Below are positions 45,144 through 56,200 of a stretch of 64,000 nucleotides of DNA, one piece after another (position 1 is the stretch's first letter; the number at the start of each line of letters is the position of its first letter). This DNA is from Lonicera japonica (Eukaryota > Streptophyta > Magnoliopsida > Dipsacales > Caprifoliaceae), in the NCBI GenBank assembly GCA_021464415.1, contig CM038470.1, positions 27,119,601-27,183,600 of the forward strand, written 5' to 3'. The translations under genes were made by a program, and so were the position numbers. The notes under the pieces were generated by a model. It did no database searches, had not been told where the DNA came from, and saw only the letters and a program-made list of their open reading frames with translations.

Positions 45144-47000
45144 TCATTGGTCAATTATTGGATTGAGGCCTGGGACAACTTGAGCCTTTTTTGGCGGCAC
45201 AACTGGTGACTTGTAGGCTGGGTCATCTTGAATGAGTCCCACGGGATCAAAACTTTCTTCATCAGTGGTTAAGGCGTTAATTCCCGCAGGAGGAGCATGG
45301 TTGGGAAGGGAGTTATTGGTAACATTGGGCCCGCCGGGTGCGGGGATGGTTCCGGCTTCAATGAGGTCCTGGATACGATGGCGAAGAGCCAAGCAGCGTT
45401 CCGTGTCATGGCCTGCTGTTTGATGGTATGCACAGTTCTCATTCATTCTTCAGGTACTGGGAATAAGGTTTGGTGGGGGGCGCGGGTTGAGTGGAGTGAT
45501 CAATCTGGCCTTTCGGAGTAGTTCTAGGCTTTTGACCAGGGTAGTGGGAAGAGTGCAGAAGTTCCTTCTTTTCTTGACCTCGGTGCTCAAAGAGTCTCCT
45601 TGTGCGGGCCAGCTCATTGGAGGTGCTTGTTGTGGCTGTTGAAATGGGTTTTGTTGATATGGGTATGAGCTTAGTTGGTTCACGGCTGGAGTGGCCGTCT
45701 TTCTCCCAGTGTATGAGGCTTTCTTGGTATCGGTTTTTGCTTTCTTGGCCAGTTCTTCCTCTACTTGTGACCCCATGCTTAACAGGGCTCTGAAGTGTGG
45801 AAATACATGCTTTCCCATACAACTCAATACGGATTGAGTGAAATTCTTTTGTATGATCTCCAAATGTACTTTTTCATCGGGCCGTTTGGACATTTGGGAG
45901 GCCATTTCTCTCCAGCGGGTGACAAAGTCGCTGAAGCTCTCCTTTTCGCCTTGCTTGGCCATCTCCAGGTGCTTACGGGTAATTTCTAAATCCTCGTTGG
46001 ACCCGTATTTGGTCATGAACTCCTTGACAATATCTCCCCAAGTCTTTGTGTGGTGTCTCTCTAAATCAAAAAACCATCTCAGGGCGGCCCCCGAGAGAGT
46101 CATGTGAAAGGCTTGAGCCAACTCCGGCTCTCCACAACCAGACACTTGCATGGATCTGATGTAGGATTGAAGATGGATTTTAGGAGGTGTGGTTCCTGTG
46201 AATTTGGTGATGGAAGGGAGTTTGAATCCCTGGGGTAATCTTGCTTCCGGGTAGAGGGAGAAGGCATTCATGTCCGTAATCTCGTCTGCCCTTTTTATTA
46301 GAGAAATCCCCCTTTGTAGAACTTTCATCTGCTCTTTCAGTTTCTTTATGTCTTCACTCTCTCTTGACACCTCGTCGGGCTGTTCCCGAACTATAACCGG
46401 TTCAGCATATATTGCCCGGAGTCGATTGATGTCTGGGTAATCATTAGTAGGGGCTATCGGAGCCGGGGGTGGAATAGGCCTTGGGGGAACTTGTGGCCAT
46501 GGTTGGTACTGAGGCTCAAAGCCTTGTTGGGGTTGGGGCCAAACGATGGGTGGCTCTTGTTGCTGATAAGTGGGGCCTGAATCCGGGGCCCATTGATTCT
46601 GATTGTTGGGATCGGTCTGAACAGGACCGACTATGATGGGGCCCGTTTGGGGTGGATTGGTTCCTTGAACTGGGGGAAGTACTTATGAAGACTGCCCTTA
46701 ATTCTGATCTCGATTTGGTGGTGGCCGTTCAAACCCCGGTGGTGTAGCTCGTTCGGCTGACAACTCTTCTACTCGGACTCGAGTACTCTGTTGCTCGGTT
46801 GTGAGGCTCGCTAGATTCTTGCTAACAGTCATTAGTAGACGATGCATCTCGGCTAAGGTTGGCTGGAATGTTGATGCCTCGGCTAGGCTCTGATCCATCT
46901 CTTGATTCTCACGTCCGTCAGTCATTAAGAATGTGCTTGGTCTTGCTAATCTCCCGGTATGATCTTGACCGGCCCAACCTTCCAGACTATCGTTGTTCAC
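45144..47000 (-). pseudogene. Gag of element 1
   Basis: Starts at 47000 (MNNDSLEGWAGQD), about 660 bp inside the 5' LTR. Domains: an N-terminal region with a heptad-like LAEMHRLLMTVSKNLASL; a Pro/Gln-rich linker; the retrotransposon gag domain (SGAALRWFFDLERHHTKTWGDIVKEFMTKYG, 46.37-45.7 kb); and a C-terminal zinc-finger-like CAYHQTAGHDTERCLALRHRIQDLI (from 45.44 kb). In-frame stops after RDQN and GQSS separate the first 100 codons from the rest. Two shifts near 45.6 and 45.45 kb move the reading to a neighbouring frame and back. It would form the particle shell and package RNA in the cytoplasm. An open frame at 47410 upstream is leader, not gag. Confidence 0.82.
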
Positions 47001-47658
47001 GGCTGTAGACGAAAACCACGTGGCGAAGATGAAGGAAGACTATGATGTGACTCGATTTTTGCCAAAAGAACTACAAAAAATAGCCGAGAAAAGACTCGGA
47101 TTTTAAAAAAGGTGTTGTAAGTAAGCCGTAAGGTGGTACATCCCTTACGACTGTTTGACAAGTGTATTAGCTGACTCAATCTTATATGCAGCGCAGGTGT
47201 ACGAACGGTTAAGGCTTCAGGCTCCCTCTTATTTGGCAAGACCTTGCGATATACCCTAGGGGCAGGTACGTGCAAGAGCCTTTTGATATACTTCCCGGGT
47301 ACGTGAGTGTTCTCGACACTCGATATACCTCGGGGGTGTACTTGGCCAAGGAGAGTGGAAGTAAATGCTTTCGGTTTATGCTGGCCCAAGCAAGCCAGCT
47401 CCCTACTCACTTATAATACTTCCGAGGGTTTAGGGGTAATTTCACACTCGTAGAACCAATGCATGATTTTGTGAAAGTGCGTACAAAGTTCGAAAGGTTG
47501 GTTTCACAAATATCATTATCTTTATTACGTATTTTTGAAAACATCTATTCTTAGAAAAAGGTTTCTTCTCAATCAATTAACATAAGTAAAAAAAGCAGTA
47601 AAAGCAAGTATTCAACAAATAAACAAAAGTCCACATATAAGAGTCTAGTTTTCTAGTG
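47001..47658 (-). other. 5' leader of element 1
   Basis: Untranslated leader between PBS and gag. The part at 47340-47425 ('gtggaagtaaatgctttcgg') recurs inside the LTR of element 2 at 50675-50752. Confidence 0.75.
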
Positions 47659-47676
47659 TCCCCAGCAGAGTCGCCA
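47659..47676 (-). other. Primer-binding site of element 1
   Basis: Minus strand TGGCGACTCTGCTGGGGA, one base inside the 5' LTR. It starts TGG as required for pairing with tRNA CCA. From memory it resembles the tRNA-Arg-type site of Ogre/Tat elements; the tRNA identity needs a database match. Confidence 0.75.
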
Positions 47677-47677
47677 C

Positions 47678-49227
47678 TGTGAGAATCCGCAAATGCGACC
47701 CCCGGGTCTCGATCCCGTTCTTGGGCGTCTGAAGCGTCGGAGAGGATTCCGTTGTTCCATTTGCTTTTATTGGTTGATAATTCATATCACGTGTCCCTAT
47801 GTTCTATTTCTAGATGCAAGAGGGTTCATTCAGAGTCGCCAGTACGTTTTACGAGAAAACGGACAAAAGAGTTGTGTAAGAGAAAAGCCTACAGATAAGC
47901 CTTTCTTTACACGTTCGTCTACGAAACCAGGATTCTATAGGGTTCGGGAACTATATTACAGTTTGGGAAGGTGTTAAGCACCCATTCCGCCCTTTCGGTC
48001 TCTAGTGGTCTTATATGTTTATTTTATGTTGAAAAACTTGGATGCTTTTACTAACAGTCTACTACTTTCCAAATGAAGAAAATCCTAATTCTTGGGAAAG
48101 TGGGGAAAGGGATAAAAACCTTTGTGTTCCGAGATCCAATGTTTTTATTATTGAAAGATGTAAATACAAATGACAAAAAACCTATTATTTTGAAAGAGTG
48201 TCCCGTATTATTTCATCAGATAATGACGGTTTTTCGTTTTGTGATTACTTTTGTAGAAGTTCGGATCTTGTATCGGGACTAATTTAATATGGAATTAGAA
48301 CTCTTTGAGGGGAGTTTATTAGACACGTCATAGTCTAAAAAGACAGGATATGTTGATTTTAATTCCTAGATAAGTTTTATCAGTTCGGGTTTTGAAAACA
48401 GGATTTTATCCGGATGATAATGTACTTATTCTTCTGATTTTGCAAACGATTTTTATCATGGTCTTTTTGTTTTGAAAACAGTAGACTACTTTGTAATTTG
48501 GTAATAAGTTTATTCAAATAAAACATGGACAGAGCAACAAAAGTAAAACAAGTACACAGATATATAACTTAAATACTAGAAGAGATTTTATTTACCTTCT
48601 CGACGAGAATAATAATAAGAAAGAAAATATAATGCGGCATAGAGATCTCTGGCGATAATAATCTTTTCCTTCTTCAGATATTTTCGAGAATTTGATTCCA
48701 AAAATGGGACACGTCGAGTGTCGTGAATAGATTCGATAATTCCTCAGAAATAAGATTATAATAGAAAATACTTGACGAAAGGCTAGAAAATCAGATATGA
48801 GTCAATAATTCTCCAATTCCAAGTTGCTGTCCTTGAACCCTTGGGGGTGTTGGCCTATTTATAGTGCTTGGGGAAAAATGTCGTGCGACATTTCTCCAGA
48901 AAGGGCAAGTGTCGCGCGACATGTTGACCAATGTCGCGCGACATACAGCTGAAGTGATGTCTCTGACAGATTGATGTGTCAGAGAATGGATGGTCTGGGT
49001 CAGAGGGGTTTGTCGCGCGACATAGAGGAGATTGTCGCGCGACATAGCAGTGATTGTCGCGCGACACACTGATATGTCATGCGACAATCCCACTTAAAAA
49101 TAGGTTTGTTGGCCAACAAACCCTTTCGGGTCAGTTTCGGGTGCTCGGGTGGGTCCCAGACTCCAAAAACAGTACTTCTCGAAGGTCGTTAGGGTTCTTA
49201 CGGGGGTCACGGATCAGGGTGTCCACA
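47678..49227 (-). repeat. 5' LTR of element 1
   Basis: 1550 bp, TGTGAG...TCCACA, homologous to 30270-31842 with scattered substitutions. This copy would drive gag-pol transcription leftward. Confidence 0.93.
48856..49086 (-). promoter_or_regulatory. LTR promoter: TATA box plus palindrome cluster (5' LTR copy)
   Basis: TATAAATA on the minus strand (48856-48863), 15-bp gap, then palindromes at 48879 (one-base variant), 48910, 48932, 49011, 49033, 49055 (all exact) and 49075 (two changes). Intervals are 31, 22, 79, 22, 22 and 20 bp, the same as in the other LTR. The hairpin TCTCTGACA/TGTCAGAGA (48960-48968, 48977-48985) sits between the two groups. Confidence 0.78.
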
Positions 49228-49232
49228 GTAGG

Positions 49233-49756
49233 CTAACTAGGCCTGTGCCTACTGCCTAAGTGATAGGAGGAGCCCCACAATGTAAAGGAGGGCCCATAGT
49301 CACAAATTTCATTTATTCTCACCTTCTCTTTTCCCCTCTATCATTTTCAGGTCATTTATTCTCTCTAACACAAAAATAATAAACATCCTCATTTGGCTTG
49401 TTTTGTTGGATAAATTATACCAATTATAATTATTTTACTATAAAAAAATTATTTTATTGTAAATTAATATATTGTAATTTTTTTTATTTTAACAAAAAAA
49501 TGTGTGATGCGATTTTTTTCCACATAAACTTATATAATAGTTATAAATTATGTAATTTAAATGTCTTTATTTTTTCTTTTTTAATGTCTTAAATATTAAA
49601 TTAAGTTTATTACTTTATATATTAGTTTATTTTTGCAGTTAAACATTCAAATTATATAAGTTATGAATTAAATGATTTTAAATTATTCAATTTGTATATT
49701 GAAAGAAAACTAAATAAACTCCGAAAAAATCATCTATTAAAATTTATTTGAATAAC
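49233..49756. other. Intergenic DNA between the two large elements
   Basis: About 524 bp, very A+T-rich from 49380. No gene recognised. It continues the flank at 30264 across the insertion. Confidence 0.7.
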
Positions 49757-51490
49757 TGTGAGAATCCGCAAATGCGACCCCAGGGTCTCAGCCTCTAGTT
49801 TGGGAGTTTGAAACATCATAAAGGATTTCGTTGTTCCATTTGCTTCTATGTGTTGATAGTTCATATCGGGTGTCCCTCTATCCTATTTTTAAATGCAAGA
49901 GGGTTCATCCAGAGTCGCCAGTACGTTTTACGAGAAAACGGACAAAAATAGTTGTGTAAGAGAAAAGGCTACAGATAAGCCTTTCTTTACACGTTTCTCT
50001 ACAAAACCAGGATTCTATAAGGTTCGGGAACTATATTACGGTTTGGGAAGGTGTTAAGCACCCATTCCGCCCTTTCGGTCTCTAGTGGTCTTATATGTTT
50101 ATTCTATGTTGAAAAACTTGGATGCTTTTACTAATATTCTATTGCTTTCTGAATATAACTAATGAAAACCTGATTTTGGGAAATGCGGGAAAAGGGATAA
50201 AAATCTTGTATTCCGTGATCCGATGTTTTAGTTTTGTCGAAATTTGATTACTAGTGACAAAAGTTTATCTTATCAATTTTGAAATGAGAGTAATTCGGTA
50301 TTATTTCCTCAGATAACAATATCAATTATCTCGTTTGGTTAGTTTAGAAAAGATCGAATTTTATAGGAATTGATTTGATATGGAATTTGAGGAGAGTTTA
50401 TCAGATACATTATAGTCTATATAGAAGACTAAATATATCTGAATTTAATTCCTAAGTAAGCTTTATCAGTCCAGGTTTTGAAAACTTGGTTTTAGCGGGA
50501 TGATAAATGGTCTTACTTCTTCTGGTTTTACAAATGATTTTATCAAGTTGTTTTGCTTAAAAATGATAGAATATCAATAACTTGACAATAAGTTTTTCCA
50601 GCTAGAAAGTGGACAGAACAACAAATAAAAAGAGTTTAGAAATAATAAACTTAATTAAAATTGGAACGAGGAGGGTGGAAGTAAATGCTTTCGGTTTATG
50701 TTGGCCTAAGCAAGCCAACTCCTTACTCACTTATAGTACTTCTGAAAATAACATGTATACGTATATATAGCAAACTTACAATGAGATTTAAACAAGTCTA
50801 TAATAATAAAACTAGTATACAGACATAATCTTAATTACTAGAAGGAATTTTAGTTACCTTCCCGGCGATAATAATAAGAATACGAGGGAGAAAATATAAT
50901 ATGACCGAAGATAATCCGGCGAATATAGGCTTTTCTTCTCTAGATCTAGTCGAGAATTCGACTTTCAATATTAGAGACGTCGAGTGTTAAAACTCGGAGA
51001 TTCATCGGATATTTCTTTAGAAAATCAGATTTTTAGATAATAACCCTTCTTTTTTCTTAAATCACTCTTAAAAAAAGAACCTCCTCCTTTCTCTTGGAGT
51101 GTTGGCCTATTTATACTGCTCGGGGGAGATTGTTGCGCGACATTCCCCCAAAAAGGGCAAGTGTCGCGCGACATACAGGTCAATGTCGTGCGACAAACGG
51201 CTGAAGTGATGTCCCTGACAGACTGATGTGTCAGGGAGTGGATGGTCTGGGTCAGAGGAGTTTGTCGTGCGACATCTAGAGGTTTGTCGCACGACAATCT
51301 CTTTTTTTCGTGGGACATACATTAAAAAAAAGTAGAATTGTCGCACGACAAGTCCCTCAAACAAAAGGTTTGTTGGGTTACAACTTCCCGGAGCAGTTTC
51401 TGGTACTTCCGTGTGCGTAACAGACTTTTCAATAGTACTAGCGAAGGCTCATTAGGGTTCTTGCAGGAGTCACGGATTAGAGTGTCTACA
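49757..51490 (-). repeat. 3' LTR of element 2
   Basis: 1734 bp, TGTGAG...TGTCTACA. It aligns with the LTRs of element 1 except for an extra segment of about 200 bp (about 50640-50840) that includes a piece matching the 5' leader of element 1. Confidence 0.9.
51108..51350 (-). promoter_or_regulatory. LTR promoter of element 2: TATA box plus decayed palindrome cluster
   Basis: TATAAATA on the minus strand (51108-51115), again 15 bp from the first palindrome. Exact copy at 51162; one-base variants at 51131, 51184, 51263, 51285 and 51339. Most variants are CpG transitions. Intervals 31, 22, 79 and 22 bp match element 1. The hairpin is TCCCTGACA/TGTCAGGGA (51212-51220, 51229-51237): both arms differ from element 1 in a way that preserves pairing. 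Confidence 0.75.
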
Positions 51491-51603
51491 GACCCTCTCG
51501 ACTCTAGCTCCTTGCTTGCAAGGAATTGAGGCGACCGGAAGAGACCGTGATCCATGACTTCCATAAGAACTCTAAGAGAGTGCGTTCATGCAGAAGTGCC
51601 CGT

Positions 51604-52160
51604 GAGTGCCTCCGGAGAGGGCTTGTGTTACCTCGTTTGCCTCTTTCGAGGGCTTTTTGCTCCACTTTTGCCTCTCTGGGAGGGCTTTTTGCTCCACTTT
51701 TGCCTCTATGGGAGGGCTTTGTTGCTCCACTTTGCCTCTCTGGGAGGACTTTTTGCTCCACTTGCCTCTCTGGGAGGGCTTTTTATTCCACTTGCCTCTC
51801 TGGGAGGGCTTTGTTGCTCTATTTTGCCTCTCTGGGAGGGCTTTGTTGCTCCACTTTGCCTCTCTGGGAAGGCTTTTTACTCTACTTGCCTCTCTGGAAG
51901 GACTTTGTTGCTCCACTTTGCCTCTCTGGGAGGGCTTTTTGATCCACTTGCCTCTCTGGGAGGGCTTTTTTGCTCCACGTGCCCTCTGGGAGGGTTTTTT
52001 GCTCCACTTGCCTCTCTGGGAGGACTTTTTGCTCCACTTGCCTCTCTGGGAGGACTTTGTTGCTCCACTTTGCCTCTCTGGGAGGGCTTTTTTATCCACT
52101 TGCCTCTCTGGGAGGGCTTTTTTGCTCCACGTGCCTCTCTGGGAGGGCTTTTTGCTGTGC
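51604..52160. repeat. ~31-bp minisatellite in the 3' region of element 2
   Basis: About 17 units of 29-32 bp, each 'gcctctctgggagggcttt' plus a T-rich spacer ending 'gctccact(t)t'. The same flanking words precede the array in element 1, so the two arrays share an origin, but element 1 has a 62-bp dimer unit. Long open frames on both strands here are repeat artefacts. Confidence 0.95.
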
Positions 52161-53040
52161 ATAAGAAAAATAAATGGTAACTGCCTCCTGAGAGGGCTTT
52201 TGTACTCTTGGCGCTGTTGCCTCTAGAGAAGGCTTGTGTTATGTGATTCCTAAGGATCATTTTTTTTATATCTTCTCTTGAGAGAGAGAAAGTTTTTGTT
52301 TGAGGTGAAAGAGCTTCTTCTCAATCCCTTTTATCCAAGAATTCTTTGAAAACCCCTTCTTGCTTTCTTTGTCTCTTTGAAGAAATTGTTTCCTGAAAAG
52401 CAATTTTCTGGGTTCTATTGTTTTTTTGCAGAGTGATGTTTTGCTTTCCAAGTCTTTCTCTTCTGTATCGTGCTAAAAAGAAATTTTGCCTGAAAGGAAA
52501 TTTCTGATCCCTTCCGGGTTTTATCTGTTATCTTTTTTCTTAGAGAATCATGCCCATATCGTTTTCTGTTTTTCGATATCCTTATTTCTCCCTCTTTTGG
52601 GGAAGCTTTTCCTGCCTTTTCTGTTTTGGTCAGGAGCTTCTTTTTTCCCGTTTTGGCGTGATCAGGAGCCTTACTCACCCAAGACGAAGCCCTGAGTCGG
52701 TTTAGCCTAGCTGTCACTCTTGGTGTGGCTCTCCCTGCCACTCTTCATTTCTGTTTTTCTCGCTTTCCCTGGGAGCTCATGCGGGATTTTTCTCTTTTCT
52801 ACTCTTTCAATTTTTTTATATTCCCGTTTTACTTTGATATTTTCACATTTCTCGTTGCTGGATTTTGGTTCCCTAGGGATCAGAAATTCCTTTGCGGTTT
52901 GTTTCACGATTCTGAAGATATGACTTTTACTCTCTCAATCACTCGTAAGTGTGTTTCTGTAAAAAAACCCAAAAAAACTCTTTTTTGGATGTGTTTCTGC
53001 ATAAAGCAAAGAAAGAAAAAGGGTCAAAAATTCGGGTAGG
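52161..53040. other. Non-coding 3' region of element 2
   Basis: Homologous to 32886-33820; no gene supported. Confidence 0.65.
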
Positions 53041-53046
53041 GGGAAA

Positions 53047-53130
53047 TGTCGCGCGACATTTCGGTGATGAGCCTTTTGCCGTGCGACAAAAAGGGCATTT
53101 GTCGCGCGACAAATGCCTCCAGTATATAAT
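53047..53130 (+). promoter_or_regulatory. Promoter of antisense gene 1 (element 2)
   Basis: Exact TGTCGCGCGACA at 53047-53058 and 53100-53111, a two-change copy at 53077, then 11 bp to TATATAAT (53123-53130). The intervals 30 and 23 bp equal those in element 1. The start codon at 53269 is about 140 bp downstream. Confidence 0.75.
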
Positions 53131-53268
53131 CCTTGTGCTGAGCTCATTCCACCTCATTCTTTTCATTATCTTTCTCTCTCTAGCTCTTTCTTCTCTCTTT
53201 TTCTCTCGTGGGAGCTCTGCCGGTTTAGACCTTTTTTAGACTTTCTCATATTTTATACCGATACCACT

Positions 53269-56200
53269 ATGGATCCTGTTCAGGGAGGACAGCCTGATAG
53301 GTTGGTGGGCGACCAAGAGGAGGTTACGTTCACAGACGCTCACGGCGTCTTGCGCTGCAGTCCCCACCACGATAATTGGGACGCGTTAGAATGGTACAGC
53401 GAGGATGGCGTGGATCGTGGCCGTCCCGTGGTTTACCCGGACGTGACCCGCGCTGTTCCGGTCCCGGCTGTTCCCTGGCTTTTGATGGAGCCAGTTGCTC
53501 ATGAGATCCGTCGGCGGCACTTGGTATGTTTTTCTTGAAATCCTTCCTTTTATGTATTTACGCATGTTTTTCATTAGTTGTTGTTTCCTGCGTATATTTA
53601 AAACATAGTATTAGTACCTATGCTTCCTTGATAATTTTATCCGACTAGAAAAATATATACTTTACCGTGATACCCTTAGATTCCGAAAATTACATATTTT
53701 TACCCCTGTAAAACCCTATAACTCTCATAATCTTACTAAAATACACTTAGGTTTTGAAAATTACATAATTTGCCCCTATAAACCCTATAACTCTCATAAT
53801 CTCACAAAAATACCATCAGGTTTTGAAAATTACATAATTTACCCCTGTAAACCCTATAACTCCCATAATTTCTCCAAAATACCCTCAGGTTTTAAAAATT
53901 ACATAATTTACCCCTGTAAACCTTATAACTCTCATAATCTCACCAAAATACCCTTAGGTTTTGAAAATTACATAATTTACCCCTGTAAACCTCATAACTC
54001 TCATAATCTCACTAAAATACCCTCATGTTTTAAAAATTACATAATTTACCCTCGTAAGTTCTATAACTCTCATAATCTCACTAAAATACCCTCAAATTTT
54101 AAAAATTACACAATTTAACCCTGTAAACCTTATAACTCTCATAATCTCACCAAAATACCCTCAGGTTTTGAAAATTACACAATTTACCCCCGGATGTCCT
54201 ATAACTCTCATAATCTCATTAAAATACCCTCAGGTTTTGAAAATTACACAATTTAACCCTCGTAAGTCATATAACTCTTATAATCTCACTAAAATACCCT
54301 CAGGTTTTAAAAATTACACAATTTACCCTCGTAAGTCTTATAACTCTCATAATCTCACTAAAATACCCTTAGGTTTTGAAAATTACACAATTTACCCTCG
54401 TAAGTCCTATAACTCTCATAATCTCACTAAAATACCCTTAGATTTTGAAAATTACACAATTTACCCCTGTAAACCTTATAACTCTCATAATCTCACCAAA
54501 AAACCCTCAGGTTTTAAAAATTACACAATTTACCCCTGTAAACCTTATAACTCTCATAATCTCACCAAAATACCCTCAGGTTTTGAAAATTACATAATTT
54601 ACCTCTGTAAACCCTATAACTCTCATAATCTCACTAAAATACCCTAAGGTTTTGAAAATTACATAATTTACCCCTGTAAACTTTATAACTCTCATAATCT
54701 TTTATTCAATACATCTGTTGTCTGTCTATAGTGGGCTGGTTGAGGTTGGGATTCTCCCAACACTATTTCTACAGAGTGGTGACAGGCACCGGCCCCCGTG
54801 TAAGAGTTGTTTTTTACGACTCCCTTTAGTTCTTTCTTGGATGCGTTGTCGGAGCCGGTGTCCCATGCGGTAGTATTGGTGACTGCGCTAGCTTCTCACT
54901 GGTGGGATACTACACACACCTTCCACTGGAGTTGGGGGGAGACGACGCCCCTGGATCTCTTTGCTTTGACTGAGATACCCTCGGGGGTGTCTCAATTCAG
55001 ATTGATGTTTCGCTATGCCTTACTCCCGAGGGCATAGTCGGTGCTTTGGGGTGGTTTTTGGAGTGATGGAGCTCAGGAGATACGATTTCTCGTGCTGTTT
55101 TGATGGTTCGATTAGCATCGGAGAAGGCTCGGATCACTGTCGTCGGAGGGCATATGAAGAGACAAGAGGCTCATCAGTACTCTCGGGTCCTCCTTTTACT
55201 GACATTCCATGACCTTTTTGAGGCCCGTGGGAGGGACACAGCTCATCTTTGGTGGCTGCCGTTCCTCAGAGACTTCAGCGCCCTGTTTGACTACAATTGG
55301 GGTGGCTTTATCTTGGCCATTCTTTACGACGCCATGGACCAGGTTTCGCGTCACTTAGCCCTTAGCCTTAAGGGCTTTTCTTTGCTTTGGGAGGTATGAT
55401 CCTTTTCTGTCTAATTGCACTCTCTTCTTATCCTCTTTATTTCCTGTTTATATATCTGCTAAATATCTGTATGCTTTCCCTTTTTTAGAGTTGGTTTATA
55501 GCTTATACCCGCAGGGATCTAGCTTAGGTTGACCTCCTCGTGGAGAATGAGGATCAGTTCCCGCTTCTTCGTCGATTCATGGCGGGGAACTATCGAGCTC
55601 CTTATGTTTATTGGACTCGAAAGACTGATGTTGCCGCTGTTTCCGACCTGTTGGAGGAGCATGTGAGTTTTACATACAATAAAAAGATATATTAATGCTT
55701 TATATATATAATACACTATATTTAAAATTTCTTCTTTGTTTTCTCTTTTTGCAGATTGAGTGGGCCCCGTGGGGTGATATGGGGTTGCATTATGGTCATG
55801 CTCGTGCTCTTATTGCCTCGAGGATGAGGCGATTGATTCATGATGAGTATGGCCTAGTCTTTTATCTGGGCGAGCGGGTCATTCGTCAACATACCCTGGT
55901 TTAGTGGCCGCGGGTCCCGACATTCCCCCCAGTTCTTATGAGTTCGACCGGTGAGATCGATACCGTGACGGTGCTTTCTTTGGTATACGGGCTTAATTTC
56001 TTACCCCTGACCGAGGAGGGCGATTACGCTACTTTTGCGTCTCTTTACCTGATGAGGGAGCCTAAGGGGTCTCAGGGTCAGGTTTTTTATAATCGGTATC
56101 GGTCGTTAGGCGGAGATCCCAACTACATTCGGAGACAGTTGCATCTATTGAGGACAGTCCCTGGTTATCTGCCTTCGGTCCCCAACCAGAGGGACCTTGT

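Larger units (their letters stand above)
30265..49232 (-). mobile_element. Tat/Ogre-like Ty3/gypsy retrotransposon, element 1, full length
   Basis: About 18.96 kb between target duplications GTAGG (30265-30269, 49228-49232). The LTRs share the start TGTGAGAATCCGCAAATGCG and the end TGTCTACA or TGTCCACA. On the minus strand the order is 5' LTR, PBS, gag, protease, RT, RNase H, a second archaeal-type RNase H, integrase, a 3' region of about 8 kb, 3' LTR. The second RNase H, great length, large gag and antisense genes between integrase and 3' LTR mark the Tat/Ogre lineage. The LTRs differ at scattered sites (a few percent by eye), so the insertion is older than the copia element at 24 kb. All genes have stops or frameshifts. 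Confidence 0.93.

Noticed and set aside
46997..47410. 137-codon minus-strand frame before gag
   Set aside because: Falls in the untranslated leader; the gag start at 47000 is supported by domain content, and part of this leader recurs in the LTR of element 2.
30265..49232. An endogenous plant pararetrovirus
   Set aside because: LTRs with TSD, a primer site, an integrase and the Tat-type double RNase H are present; no movement-protein or coat-protein signature was seen.
51526..52260. Overlapping open frames up to 208 codons on both strands
   Set aside because: Artefacts of the ~31-bp minisatellite of element 2.
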